From CALBPI01 sp039821645 (GTDB taxonomy: Bacteria > Pseudomonadota > Gammaproteobacteria > Steroidobacterales > Woeseiaceae), in NCBI GenBank assembly GCA_039821645.1, contig JBCBNU010000052.1, positions 1 through 19,395 on the forward strand: DNA of 19,395 nt, written 5' to 3'. The notes under the pieces were generated by a model. It searched no databases and was not told the origin of the DNA. It saw only the letters and a program-made list of their open reading frames with translations. A program made the position numbers and the translations under genes. Shown here in pieces: positions 1 through 7,796 of the stretch. The number at the start of each line of letters is the position of its first letter. Position 1 is the first letter of the stretch.

Positions 1-753
1 GTCGTAGGGCAAACGCACCAGTGTCGTTTGCAGCGTGCCACGGGTCACGGGCTCGCCTTCGCGTATATGCTCCAACGCACGGACGACGCGATCCAACGGC
101 AGGAAAAAGCTCGACGCCGCACCGTTGCTACCGCCCGCATTCAGCGCGATCACATTGCCATCAATATCGACGACCGGTGAACCAGAGGAACCTCCGGATG
201 TGCTGGAAGCGGCCTGAAAGTAGAACGTATTAAAGTCGTTGTAGTTGCCGCGACCATATTGGGGCGCTGGTCGGTCAAGACGCGCCAGCGTGCCGGCGAG
301 GATTGATAGTTTCTCTCCGGCGTCGTTGCCGATAACCCTGATATCACGACCGACACGCGCACCATCGGGGTTCAAAGCGAGCGTGGCTGGTTCGATGTAG
401 CGCAACTGCTTCGGATCGAATCGGTAGAAACCGAAATCGTGCACCGGGTCGCGGTAGACCGGTTGCAGTGTGACTTCCTCGTTGTTGAGGAAGATCGCTT
501 CAGCAACAACCGGGCCGGGTGTGACGACGTGGCGGTTGGTCAGGATCAGACCGCGCTCTGCATCGACTACGAAACCTGTCGCTTGGGAACTCGTGTTCCA
601 GCCGGTATCAAACGCCCGAGTGGCGTCAATCCTGATGGAGACAATGCCTGTCGAGATATCCTCTATGGTTTTGGCCCAGGTGTCGCGCTCGGTCTGTGCG
701 GACGCCACCGAGGCGACGCCAAACAACCCGATCAGCAGCCACAGACGCCTCAT
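1..753 (-). CDS. Exported Nma111/HtrA-like serine protease (3' end cut by window edge)
   Basis: My own translation gives 251 codons, open to the window edge. Residues 1-19 look like a cleavable signal peptide (MRRL, a hydrophobic core, then ASA before Gln20), so the enzyme should act in the periplasm. A trypsin-like fold follows with the full triad: His75 in LTNRHVV, Asp106 in DPVHDFG and Ser190 in GGSSGSP. Blocks such as ATGFVVDAERG, RVIGNDAGEKLSIL, YNDFNTFY, FFLPLDR and TRGTLQ match, from memory, the N-terminal protease domain of fungal Nma111/Ynm3, more closely than DegP or DegS. That family continues with further protease-like and PDZ domains, so much of the protein probably lies outside the window. 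The start ATG overlaps the gcvPB stop (ATGA), so translation is probably coupled to the glycine-cleavage operon. The substrate is unknown. Confidence 0.88.
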   Translation of the reverse strand, partial: MRRLWLLIGLFGVASVASAQTERDTWAKTIEDISTGIVSIRIDATRAFDTGWNTSSQATGFVVDAERGLILTNRHVVTPGPVVAEAIFLNNEEVTLQPVYRDPVHDFGFYRFDPKQLRYIEPATLALNPDGARVGRDIRVIGNDAGEKLSILAGTLARLDRPAPQYGRGNYNDFNTFYFQAASSTSGGSSGSPVVDIDGNVIALNAGGSNGAASSFFLPLDRVVRALEHIREGEPVTRGTLQTTLVRLPYD

Positions 754-2234
754 GCAGCATCAGCCTCGTTAGGACGCCATGCAATGTCGAGCTGGCGTGC
801 CGCCTGGACATCGTCGAGTCGACGCACGGGTAATGTCACCGGTGCAGCATGAATCCCGTCCGTATCATGCTCGGCGCGTTCGGCGACTCGGATCATTGCA
901 GCAACAAACGCATCAAGGGTTTCCTTATTCTCGGTCTCGGTTGGCTCAATCAGCAAGCACTCCGGAACCAACAACGGGAAATAGGTCGTCGGTGCGTGAA
1001 AGCCCTCATCAAGTAGGGCCTTAGCAACATCCATCGCGGTAACGTGATGCTCTTTCGCGGTGCGCTTCATCGTGATGATGAACTCGTGGCTTGCACGTCG
1101 ATTTTCAAAGGCAAGATCGAAACCGGCATCCGAGAGTTTCGCCATCAGGTAGTTGGCATTGAGTGTCGCGAACTCACCGACACGGCGCATGCCGTCATCG
1201 CCCAACATGCGCATGTAAATGTAGGCCCGCAGCAGAACACCGGCGTTCCCCATAAAGCCGGACAACCGTCCGATGCTCAATGGCATGTCTCTTTCCGATA
1301 ACCAGCGATAACCGTCATCCGCTTTGCCTACCACAGGAATAGGCAGGAAAGGCTCAAGGCGTTTCGCAACGCCGACAGCACCCGAACCCGGCCCGCCGCC
1401 GCCATGCGGGGTCGAGAAGGTCTTGTGCAGATTCATGTGGATAACGTCAAAACCCATATCCCCTGGGCGGCACTTTCCGAGGATTGCGTTGAGGTTAGCC
1501 CCATCGTAGTAAAGCAGTCCGCCGGCTTCGTGAACGATCGCCGCGATCTCCTTGATCTTGCGTTCGAACACACCGAGCGTCGATGGATTGGTCAACATGA
1601 TGCCGGCGGTGTTGGGACCCACAGCGGCTCTCAGTGCTTCAATATCGACATCGCCCTCTGAGTCCGTCGGCAGCTCGACAACCTTGCAACCGCACATGGT
1701 TGCCGTCGCGGGGTTGGTGCCGTGCGCCGCGTCCGGCACAAGAATCTCGTTGCGAGCCAGGTCACCGCGGTTGCGGTGATAGGCTCGAATCATTGCCACT
1801 CCGGTCAGCTCGCCCTGTGCGCCCGCCATCGGCGTCAGCGAGACAGCGCTCATACCGGTCACAGACTTCAACATCTCCTGCAATTCAAACATGCAGGTCA
1901 GAAAGCCCTGACCGTGAGTTTCCGGTCCGAGCGGATGACGCGACAAGAATCCGGGAAGCATCGCCAACGAATTACAAGCTCGCGGATTGTACTTCATCGT
2001 GCACGATCCAAGCGGATAAAAGTGGGTATCGATTGAGAAGTTCTTCTGCGACAGCCGGGTGTAGTGACGCACCACCTCAAGCTCCGAGACTTCCGGCAGA
2101 ATGGTTTTTGTATCCCGGCGCTGTGCCTGCGGCAAATCAGAACCGTCGAGCAAAGCGTCCAAAGACTCAAGCGGCGCTTGCGCTGTAGCAAACCGACCCG
2201 CACGGGAGCGTTCAAAAATCAGTTTTGATGTCAT
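750..2234 (-). CDS. gcvPB: Glycine dehydrogenase (decarboxylating) subunit 2, P-protein beta half
   Basis: This is the C-terminal half of the split P-protein. With GcvPA it decarboxylates glycine and passes the aminomethyl group to the lipoyl arm of GcvH in the cytoplasm. The 494-residue length fits GcvPB. The PLP lysine is Lys271 in HMNLHKTFSTPHGGGGPG, and the upstream block DAAHGTNPATATM (168-180) and YPLGSCTMKYNP (73-84) are family signatures. The ATG at 2234 has a strong ribosome site (GGGGAG, 6 nt away). It lies 12 bp after gcvPA and its stop overlaps the start of the protease gene. It shares the gcv riboswitch with the genes upstream. Confidence 0.97.
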   Translation of the reverse strand: MTSKLIFERSRAGRFATAQAPLESLDALLDGSDLPQAQRRDTKTILPEVSELEVVRHYTRLSQKNFSIDTHFYPLGSCTMKYNPRACNSLAMLPGFLSRHPLGPETHGQGFLTCMFELQEMLKSVTGMSAVSLTPMAGAQGELTGVAMIRAYHRNRGDLARNEILVPDAAHGTNPATATMCGCKVVELPTDSEGDVDIEALRAAVGPNTAGIMLTNPSTLGVFERKIKEIAAIVHEAGGLLYYDGANLNAILGKCRPGDMGFDVIHMNLHKTFSTPHGGGGPGSGAVGVAKRLEPFLPIPVVGKADDGYRWLSERDMPLSIGRLSGFMGNAGVLLRAYIYMRMLGDDGMRRVGEFATLNANYLMAKLSDAGFDLAFENRRASHEFIITMKRTAKEHHVTAMDVAKALLDEGFHAPTTYFPLLVPECLLIEPTETENKETLDAFVAAMIRVAERAEHDTDGIHAAPVTLPVRRLDDVQAARQLDIAWRPNEADAA

Positions 2235-2246
2235 GTCGAACTCCCC

Positions 2247-3629
2247 TTAGCCAGCGTCACGCAGGTTCGAACCTGCACCCATCACTTCTGCCAACGCATC
2301 GCGATAACGCTGAATATCTTCATCGGTCTTGGTCTCTGTGGCGCAGACCAGCAATGACGACCCAAGTTCCGGATAAAGCTCGGAGAGATCCAACCCACCG
2401 AGCACATCGCGCTCGGCAAGCGCTGTCAGCACAGGTGCTACCGGTCGGTTAAACTGCAAAACCGCCTCATGGAAAGTTGGACCCTCGAATCGACGACTCA
2501 CGCCTGGGACGGTGCACAGAGCATCCACGAGCTGACGAGTGCGCGTGTGGCTGGAGGCTGCGACACGTGCGAGCCCCTGCTCGCCGAGCAACGACAGATA
2601 CATCGTCGCTGCGGTCACCATCAAGCCTTGATTCGTACAGATGTTTGAAGTCGCTTTCGAACGCCGGATGTGCTGCTCGCGAGCCTGCAGCGTCAGCGTG
2701 AACCCAGCCTTGCCGTCGAGGTCCTGCGTACGCCCGACGATCCGCCCTGGCAGTTGGCGCACCATCGACTGTCGCGTGGTCATGAACCCGAAGTAAGGCC
2801 CGCCTGACGAGAGCGGTACACCGAGTGGTTGGCCTTCGCCGCACACGATATCAGCACCGTTCTCACCCCACTGTCCCGGGGGCTTGAGCAGCGCGAGCGC
2901 AGTTGGGTTGACCACCGCGATCACCAGCGCACCCACAGCGTGGGCAGCATCGGTTAGCGCATCAACGTCTTCGATCGCCCCAAAGAAATTCGGCTGTGAA
3001 ATTACGACCGCAACAGGCGCCTCGTCACCACCAACCAATGACGCTGCATCGGCAAGTCCGCGCTCGCGATCGAAATCTGCCATTTCGAAGCGCAAACCCT
3101 GCGTTCCGGCAATGGCCTCAGCGACTTTCATATACGTCGGGTTGGAACCACCCGCGAACACAACTCGACGCGACTTCGATTTGCGGTTGGCGCGCACTGC
3201 CATCAATGCCGCCTCTGCGACCGCCGAAGCGCCGTCATACAACGAGGCATTACTCGCCTCCATACCCGTCAAACTCGCGATCATCGATTGGAATTCATAG
3301 ATAACCTGCAACGTACCCTGGCTGGCCTCCGCCTGATATGGCGTGTAGGCACTGTAGAACTCGCCGCGCGTGGTCAATTGCCAGACTGCCGCAGGAATAT
3401 GGTGTTCGTAAGCGCCTGCGCCAATGAATGACAGTGCGCTCGCATCTTGTGCTGCGCGATCATGCATGAGGCGAGTCACCTGCATCTCGTTCATCGGTGC
3501 AGGAACACCCTCGAGACCTTCGATGCGAAGCGACTCTGGGATCTCGTCGAACAAATCGTCGATCGACTCTGCGCCAATCGCCTCGAGCATCTCAGCGATG
3601 TCGGCTTCGGTATGGGGAATAAAAGGCAT
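2247..3629 (-). CDS. gcvPA: Glycine dehydrogenase (decarboxylating) subunit 1, P-protein alpha half
   Basis: This is the N-terminal half of the split P-protein and partner of GcvPB. The 460 residues begin MPFIPHTEADIAEML, typical of GcvPA, and contain SFIGAGAYEHHIPAAVW, YTPYQAEASQGTLQ, and the IVGRTQDLDGKAGF / RREQHIRR-like region near residue 320. No PLP lysine is expected, because it lies in GcvPB. The ATG has GGAG 7 nt upstream. The gene sits 17 bp after gcvH and 12 bp before gcvPB. Splitting into two chains is common in many bacteria and archaea but differs from the single-chain enzyme of E. coli. Confidence 0.97.
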   Translation of the reverse strand: MPFIPHTEADIAEMLEAIGAESIDDLFDEIPESLRIEGLEGVPAPMNEMQVTRLMHDRAAQDASALSFIGAGAYEHHIPAAVWQLTTRGEFYSAYTPYQAEASQGTLQVIYEFQSMIASLTGMEASNASLYDGASAVAEAALMAVRANRKSKSRRVVFAGGSNPTYMKVAEAIAGTQGLRFEMADFDRERGLADAASLVGGDEAPVAVVISQPNFFGAIEDVDALTDAAHAVGALVIAVVNPTALALLKPPGQWGENGADIVCGEGQPLGVPLSSGGPYFGFMTTRQSMVRQLPGRIVGRTQDLDGKAGFTLTLQAREQHIRRSKATSNICTNQGLMVTAATMYLSLLGEQGLARVAASSHTRTRQLVDALCTVPGVSRRFEGPTFHEAVLQFNRPVAPVLTALAERDVLGGLDLSELYPELGSSLLVCATETKTDEDIQRYRDALAEVMGAGSNLRDAG

Positions 3630-3646
3630 GCTGTTGCTCCGTTCTA

Positions 3647-4042
3647 TTAGTCGTCGAGACTGTCGAGAAATTCCTGATAAGCATCGGCGCTCATCAGCTG
3701 CTCAAGGGCGGAGCGATCCGAGGGCGCAATTCGGGCAATCCAACCATCGCCGTAGGGGTCTTCATTGACCTTTTCCGGAGCATCAGCAAGTGCTTCGTTG
3801 ACTGCTACCACTTCCGCCTCCAGTGGCGAGTAGACATCTGAAGCCGCCTTGACTGACTCGACAACCGCAATACCATCGCCGGCAGTCAGACTCTGCCCAA
3901 CCTCAGGTAGTTCCACGTAAACGAGGTCACCGAGCGCTTCCTGCGCATGCTGAGTAATACCGAGGATCACACTGCCGTCGTCTTCAAGACGCAGCCATTC
4001 ATGCTCTTCCGTATAAACCAAATCACCGGGTACTTCTGACAT
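3647..4042 (-). CDS. gcvH: Glycine cleavage system H protein
   Basis: This is the small lipoyl carrier that shuttles the aminomethyl group between the P, T and L proteins. The 131-residue length is typical. It starts MSEVPGDLVYTEEHEW, a family hallmark, and the lipoyl-attachment lysine is Lys65 in VESVKAASD. The C-terminal block NEDPYGDGWIARI is also conserved. AGGAG lies about 10 nt before the ATG. It sits between gcvT (24-bp gap) and gcvPA (17-bp gap). No lipoate ligase or L-protein gene is in the window. Confidence 0.97.
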   Translation of the reverse strand: MSEVPGDLVYTEEHEWLRLEDDGSVILGITQHAQEALGDLVYVELPEVGQSLTAGDGIAVVESVKAASDVYSPLEAEVVAVNEALADAPEKVNEDPYGDGWIARIAPSDRSALEQLMSADAYQEFLDSLDD

Positions 4043-4066
4043 TGAGACGACGCTCCTGAAAAAGAA

Positions 4067-5161
4067 TTAAACCGAAACCAGAATTTTGCCTTTGCGCACG
4101 AACGGCGGATTCACCACGCTCGCCGCAAGCCGTCTGCCACGTACTTCGACCTCGACCCGCTCGGGCGAGTCCACTGCAATACGTGCCAACGCGATAGATC
4201 GCTCCAACGTGGGAGAAAACCCACCGGTAGTGATTTCTCCAAGCTCCCCGCCTTCGGGGGCCAGAACCGTCTGATGATCTCTCACGACACCGCGGTCGAG
4301 TACGACAAGCCCGACTAACTTACGAGCCGGGGTCTGTTCCTGCAGCGCGGCCTCACCGACGAAATCACGAGCGCCGGCGAAGTCGACCGTCCAGGAGAGG
4401 TTCGACTCGAGCGGCGAGGTAGATTCATCCATATCCGAACCATAAAGGTTCAAGCCCGCTTCCAGGCGAAGCGTATCCCGAGCACCCAGACCTGCGGGTG
4501 CGATGCCCGCTGCAGCCAGCGACGACCAAGTGACCGGTGCGTCGTTCGACGGCATGATGATTTCCCAACCGTCCTCTCCGGTGTATCCGGTCCTCGCCAC
4601 AAACCAGTCGCCGTCAAAGGCAGCGCGAAAGGGCTTCAATGCTTGCACGCGCTCCTGCAAAACCGACGGCAAAACACCTGCTGCCATCTCGCGCGCGAGT
4701 GGTCCCTGCACGGCGATCATCGCGAGATCGGATCGCTCGCGAAGCGTCACGGCGAACGCCTCAGCAACCTGCGCCATCCATTCGAGATCCTTGTCTCGCG
4801 TCGCAGCGTTCACGACGAGCCGGTAGCTGTCGCCACCCATCCAGTAAGCGATAAGGTCATCAATGACCCCACCATCCGCATTCAGCATGCAGGTGTAGAT
4901 TGCCTGCCCTTCTGTTGTGCACTTGTTGATGTCATTCGCGAGCAAGCGCTCCAGAAATGCTTTCGGTTGCCCCGCTTCACCGCTGATATCGACCACCGTC
5001 ATGTGCGATACGTCGAACATGCCGGCAGAGCGCCTCACGATGTGGTGCTCCTCAAGTTGCGAGCCATAGTGAAGCGGCATGTCCCAGCCGCCAAAATCCA
5101 CCATCTTCGCACCCGCCTCGACATGGGTCTGGTGCAAACAGGTCTTGGAAAGATTGGTCAT
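4067..5161 (-). CDS. gcvT: Aminomethyltransferase (glycine cleavage T protein)
   Basis: GcvT releases ammonia from the H-protein-bound aminomethyl group and forms 5,10-methylene-THF. The protein has 364 residues, as in E. coli. Visible signatures are MVDFGGWDMPLHYG (20-33), GMFDVSHM (47-54) and the catalytic Asp101 in NADGGVIDDLI. The C-terminal FVRKGK motif is present. I chose the ATG at 5161 because it has GGAG 7 nt upstream and aligns with the family N-terminus. A longer reading frame back to 5251 would run through the riboswitch and is rejected. It is the first gene of the operon, directly downstream of the tandem glycine riboswitch. Confidence 0.97.
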   Translation of the reverse strand: MTNLSKTCLHQTHVEAGAKMVDFGGWDMPLHYGSQLEEHHIVRRSAGMFDVSHMTVVDISGEAGQPKAFLERLLANDINKCTTEGQAIYTCMLNADGGVIDDLIAYWMGGDSYRLVVNAATRDKDLEWMAQVAEAFAVTLRERSDLAMIAVQGPLAREMAAGVLPSVLQERVQALKPFRAAFDGDWFVARTGYTGEDGWEIIMPSNDAPVTWSSLAAAGIAPAGLGARDTLRLEAGLNLYGSDMDESTSPLESNLSWTVDFAGARDFVGEAALQEQTPARKLVGLVVLDRGVVRDHQTVLAPEGGELGEITTGGFSPTLERSIALARIAVDSPERVEVEVRGRRLAASVVNPPFVRKGKILVSV

Positions 5162-5212
5162 CAAGAGGCTCCGAGCAGACGCTGAACACGAACCGCGACG
5201 AGCGCAGTTCAG

Positions 5213-5395
5213 CCCCTCTGTCCGTTGACCTGAGAGATCTGCCGCGACCAAAAATGATGGCCGCCGTCCCCTTCGGTGGGCAGTTTCGCTGCCGCTCTCC
5301 AGAGCCGATCAGATGCTGCAGTCCGGTGACCTGAGCGTTTCCGGGCAGGTTGCGCCTTCGGTGGTCAGCATGTACTGACGCTCTCCCGCAGCATC
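5213..5395 (-). promoter_or_regulatory. Tandem glycine riboswitch (two aptamers) upstream of gcvT
   Basis: On the minus strand two glycine aptamers lie back to back. Aptamer I (5395-5312) is closed by an 8-bp P1 (GATGCTGC with GCAGCATC) and carries GGGAGAGC, CACCGAAGG and CTCAGGTCACCGGAC. Aptamer II (5306-5213) has a 5-bp P1 (CTCTG with CAGAG), TGGAGAGCGG, CACCGAAGGGG and CTCTCAGGTCAACGGAC. The linker is about 5 nt. These are the signature motifs of the glycine riboswitch, which in this context usually turns gcvT on when glycine is abundant. The 3' strand of the second P1 can alternatively pair with bases at the gcvT ribosome site, pointing to translational control. Confidence 0.95.
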
Positions 5396-5399
5396 GCTG

Positions 5400-5459
5400 G
5401 ATCGAAGCGAAAGGATAGCGACAGCGCTGCGCGATTGCCAGTCCGGACCGATCGAAGCG
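5400..5459. repeat. Pair of 10-bp direct repeats flanking the gcv promoter region
   Basis: GATCGAAGCG occurs at 5400-5409 and again at 5450-5459, exactly 50 bp apart, one on each side of the candidate gcv promoter. Fifty bp is close to five helical turns, as for two sites bound on the same DNA face. The neighbouring Lrp-type regulator is one possible binder, but this is inference. Confidence 0.45.
5412..5440 (-). promoter_or_regulatory. Candidate promoter of the gcv operon
   Basis: Read on the minus strand, TGGCAA and TATCCT are separated by 17 bp, ahead of riboswitch aptamer I. Both boxes match the sigma-70 consensus only partly, so the call rests mostly on position and spacing. It lies between two copies of a 10-bp direct repeat. 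Confidence 0.35.
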
Positions 5460-5462
5460 TCA

Positions 5463-5918
5463 CTAATCCAGAGGTAAAACCGTTGCGTTTTTCCGCTCGT
5501 TGATTACGAAGCTGGTATTCGCTGAGGCAACACCTCGACCAGCGAGCAATGATTTAGTCAGAAATTGCTCAAAGTGACCCATATCACGGGCGACCACTTT
5601 CAACAGATAGTCGTACTGGCCACTCAACGCGTGGCACTCGAGAATCTGCCCGGAGCTCGCCACCAACGATTCGAACTTCTTGAGCGTTTGCGGCAGATGG
5701 TCCTCCATCGAAACGTGAACGAAGCCAAGTATGTGCAGACCAAGTGCCGCCCGTTCGAGAAGCGTTACACGTTCACGAATAACACCGACAGCCTCGAGCT
5801 TTTGCACCCGTCGCAAACAAGGCGATGCCGACAACCCAACCGCTTCAGCCAACTTCTGATTGGAGATGCGTGCATCCCGTTGAAGGATCGAGAGTATCTT
5901 GCTGTCATAACTGTCCAT
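5463..5918 (-). CDS. Lrp/AsnC-family transcriptional regulator
   Basis: The protein has 151 residues, the usual Lrp/AsnC size. An N-terminal winged helix-turn-helix (about residues 1-60: DSKILSILQRDARISNQKLAEAVG then SASPCLRRVQKLE) is followed by a RAM ligand-binding domain with the GQYDYLLKVVARDM block near residue 100, where amino acids usually bind. It lies between phhA, which is divergent, and the gcv operon, which is on the same strand downstream, so it could regulate aromatic amino acid or glycine catabolism; the effector cannot be read from sequence. No ribosome-binding site precedes the ATG, and a TATGAT box sits about 12 nt upstream. I could not separate Lrp proper from its paralogues. 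Confidence 0.92.
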   Translation of the reverse strand: MDSYDSKILSILQRDARISNQKLAEAVGLSASPCLRRVQKLEAVGVIRERVTLLERAALGLHILGFVHVSMEDHLPQTLKKFESLVASSGQILECHALSGQYDYLLKVVARDMGHFEQFLTKSLLAGRGVASANTSFVINERKNATVLPLD

Positions 5919-5929
5919 TGGTGATTTCT

Positions 5930-5935
5930 ATCATA
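5930..5935 (-). promoter_or_regulatory. Candidate -10 box of the Lrp-type regulator gene
   Basis: TATGAT on the minus strand ends 11 bases before the ATG. Standard spacing would start the transcript about 5 nt before the start codon. The matching -35 (TATTCA, 17-bp spacing) is poor. Confidence 0.35.
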
Positions 5936-6016
5936 TTTAATGGATTTACTGATGAATAATTGCGCTTTACGTCCATTTATTAGCATTTTCCGCAATCCCA
6001 AGCCACACTGCTGAAA

Positions 6017-6022
6017 TATAAT
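6017..6022 (+). promoter_or_regulatory. Candidate -10 box of phhA, implying a leaderless transcript
   Basis: A perfect TATAAT ends 6 bases before the phhA ATG at 6029, so standard spacing puts the transcription start on the ATG itself. The -35 region (near 5994-5999, AATCCC) does not match the consensus, as expected of an activator-dependent promoter. No Shine-Dalgarno sequence is visible before the ATG. Confidence 0.45.
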
Positions 6023-6028
6023 TGAACG

Positions 6029-6820
6029 ATGAAAATAGTTAATGAATCCACAACATCGTACGTAGCACACACACCACTTGACGATGGGCACATTGCTTAC
6101 AGCGATGCCGAGCATCAGGTCTGGCAGACGCTAATCGAGCGACAACTCAAGCTACTGCCCGGACGTGCTTGCGACGCGTTCATTCAAGCTGGAGAGACGA
6201 TCGGATTCGGTAGCGAGATTCCACAGTGCGCGGAGATCTCCAACACACTACGTGCCGCTACCGGCTGGTCGGTCACGCCGGTACCCGCGATCATCCCGGC
6301 AGACGAGTTCTTCTCACTGTTGGCCGAGAAACAATTTCCTGCGGCGTCTTTTATCCGACGACCCGAGGATCTCGACTATCTCGAAGAGCCGGATATATTC
6401 CACGAGCTGTTCGGTCATACACCGCACCTGACCGATGACCGGTTTGCCCAGTTCACCCACGCCTACGGTATGGCGGGCCTCAAAGCCGATTCACGCGACC
6501 GCGAACTACTGGCTCGCTTGTACTGGTTTACGACGGAATTCGGTCTTGTCCAATCGGACAAGGGCGTACGTGCATACGGGGCCGGGATTTGCTCCTCGCC
6601 AGGTGAGCTCCTATACGCCGTCGAAGACAAGCGCCCGGATCGCAGGGCGTTCGATGTACTCGATGTACTGCGCACGCCCTTCCGAATCGACACCTATCAG
6701 GACATCTATTACGTCATTGACGATTTCGACACGCTATTCGAGTTGGCCTACACCGATCTTTCGGATCTGATGCGTCAGGCAAAACACCTGGGTGACTTCA
6801 AGCCGTCGTGGGAACGGTAG
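6029..6820 (+). CDS. phhA: Phenylalanine 4-monooxygenase (pterin-dependent)
   Basis: The enzyme hydroxylates phenylalanine to tyrosine using molecular oxygen, a tetrahydropterin and non-haem iron. The 263 residues match the short bacterial PhhA, which has only the catalytic domain. The iron ligands are visible: His125 and His130 in PDIFHELFGH and Glu170 in YWFTTEFGLV. The N-terminus aligns with Pseudomonas PhhA (SYVAHTPLDDGHIAYSDAEHQVW), supporting the ATG at 6029. It is divergent from the Lrp-type regulator. No pterin dehydratase (phhB) is adjacent. Its last 23 bp overlap the 3' end of the convergent ligase gene. Confidence 0.96.
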   Translation: MKIVNESTTSYVAHTPLDDGHIAYSDAEHQVWQTLIERQLKLLPGRACDAFIQAGETIGFGSEIPQCAEISNTLRAATGWSVTPVPAIIPADEFFSLLAEKQFPAASFIRRPEDLDYLEEPDIFHELFGHTPHLTDDRFAQFTHAYGMAGLKADSRDRELLARLYWFTTEFGLVQSDKGVRAYGAGICSSPGELLYAVEDKRPDRRAFDVLDVLRTPFRIDTYQDIYYVIDDFDTLFELAYTDLSDLMRQAKHLGDFKPSWER

Positions 6821-7796
6821 TGCCACCGTCGGGCGCAGCCTCGCCTAACCCCAGCATCAACTGACGGCTAATTGCGGCGCGTTCCGCGGGAGACGCGGCG
6901 GCCGGACTCTTGCTCAGATGCTGGTCGATTGCACAAAACCGGGGCTTCAATCCTGCCCCGTTTGCTATCTGAATGTTGAGACCAGGACGCGCATTCATTT
7001 CCAACATGAGTGGCCCGAGATCTCGATCGATAACCAGATCAACGCCAAGGTATCCAAGGCCCGAAACCTCATGCCCCAGCGCAGCGATTTCCACGATGCG
7101 ATGCCAATGCGGCACGACAGTGCCATCGATCGGTGAGAGCGTATCCGGGTGGGCTTCGATCCGGTCGTTACCGCTCACTGCTCCTGAGGTGCGACCGGTC
7201 GCGATATCGACTCCGGCACCCACAGCGCCCTGATGCAGATTGGCTTTGCCGCCCGATTGACGCGTCGGCAGTCGCACCATCGCCATGGCTGGGTAGCCTT
7301 TGTAGACGATGATTCGAATATCGGGCACGCCTTGATAGCTGATCGGATCGAAAACGCTATCGAATTGAACTCGATACTCAACCAGCGCGGCATCGGGCCC
7401 TCCGGTCAGGCTGAACTGACCAGAGACGATATTGGAGACGTGATGCAACAACGCAGTCTCCGACATCAATTCTCCGCTGATCAGTCGATAGTGATCGCCA
7501 TACCGACCGTCGACCACCAGAATACCGTCGCCGCCACTGCCATTCGCCGGTTTGACCACGAAACTGGTTCGGTCCTGTAAGACGTCAGGCAAACGCAAAG
7601 CATCGGCTTGGCTTCGGGCGACAAAGTACAACTCCGGCACGGCCATCCCTGCATCGCGAGCCAAGCTCTTGGTCCGCACCTTGTCATCAACGCGTGGATA
7701 CAGACGCCTTGGATTTAGCGGCATGATGTAGTCGGCATTGCGCTCGTTAATGCCGAGTACACCCGCTGCATGTAGCGGCCTGCCCCAGACGGGCAT
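6798..7796 (-). CDS. RimK-related ATP-grasp ligase (alpha-L-glutamate ligase-like)
   Basis: This 332-residue protein belongs to the uncharacterised RimK-related ligase family. ATP-grasp features are visible: the glycine-rich loop VKPANGSGGDGI (81-92), the core GVDLVID (251-257) and the metal/ATP site EMNARPGLNIQIAN (266-279). The block GKANLHQGAVGAGVD (183-197) is also conserved. By family it should join an amino acid to a carboxylate or peptide, but the substrate is unknown. Its ATG overlaps the stop of the 7TM transglutaminase-like gene (TGATG), so the two are probably translated together. Its 3' end overlaps phhA on the other strand. Confidence 0.88.
   Translation of the reverse strand: MPVWGRPLHAAGVLGINERNADYIMPLNPRRLYPRVDDKVRTKSLARDAGMAVPELYFVARSQADALRLPDVLQDRTSFVVKPANGSGGDGILVVDGRYGDHYRLISGELMSETALLHHVSNIVSGQFSLTGGPDAALVEYRVQFDSVFDPISYQGVPDIRIIVYKGYPAMAMVRLPTRQSGGKANLHQGAVGAGVDIATGRTSGAVSGNDRIEAHPDTLSPIDGTVVPHWHRIVEIAALGHEVSGLGYLGVDLVIDRDLGPLMLEMNARPGLNIQIANGAGLKPRFCAIDQHLSKSPAAASPAERAAISRQLMLGLGEAAPDGGTTVPTTA

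Noticed and set aside
1634..2188. 184-residue plus-strand reading frame inside gcvPB
   Set aside because: The minus frame is unmistakably GcvPB; this frame has repetitive, low-complexity composition and no start signal.
5162..5251. N-terminal extension of GcvT through the riboswitch
   Set aside because: The added residues match no GcvT and overlap aptamer II and the ribosome site; the ATG at 5161 fits the family.
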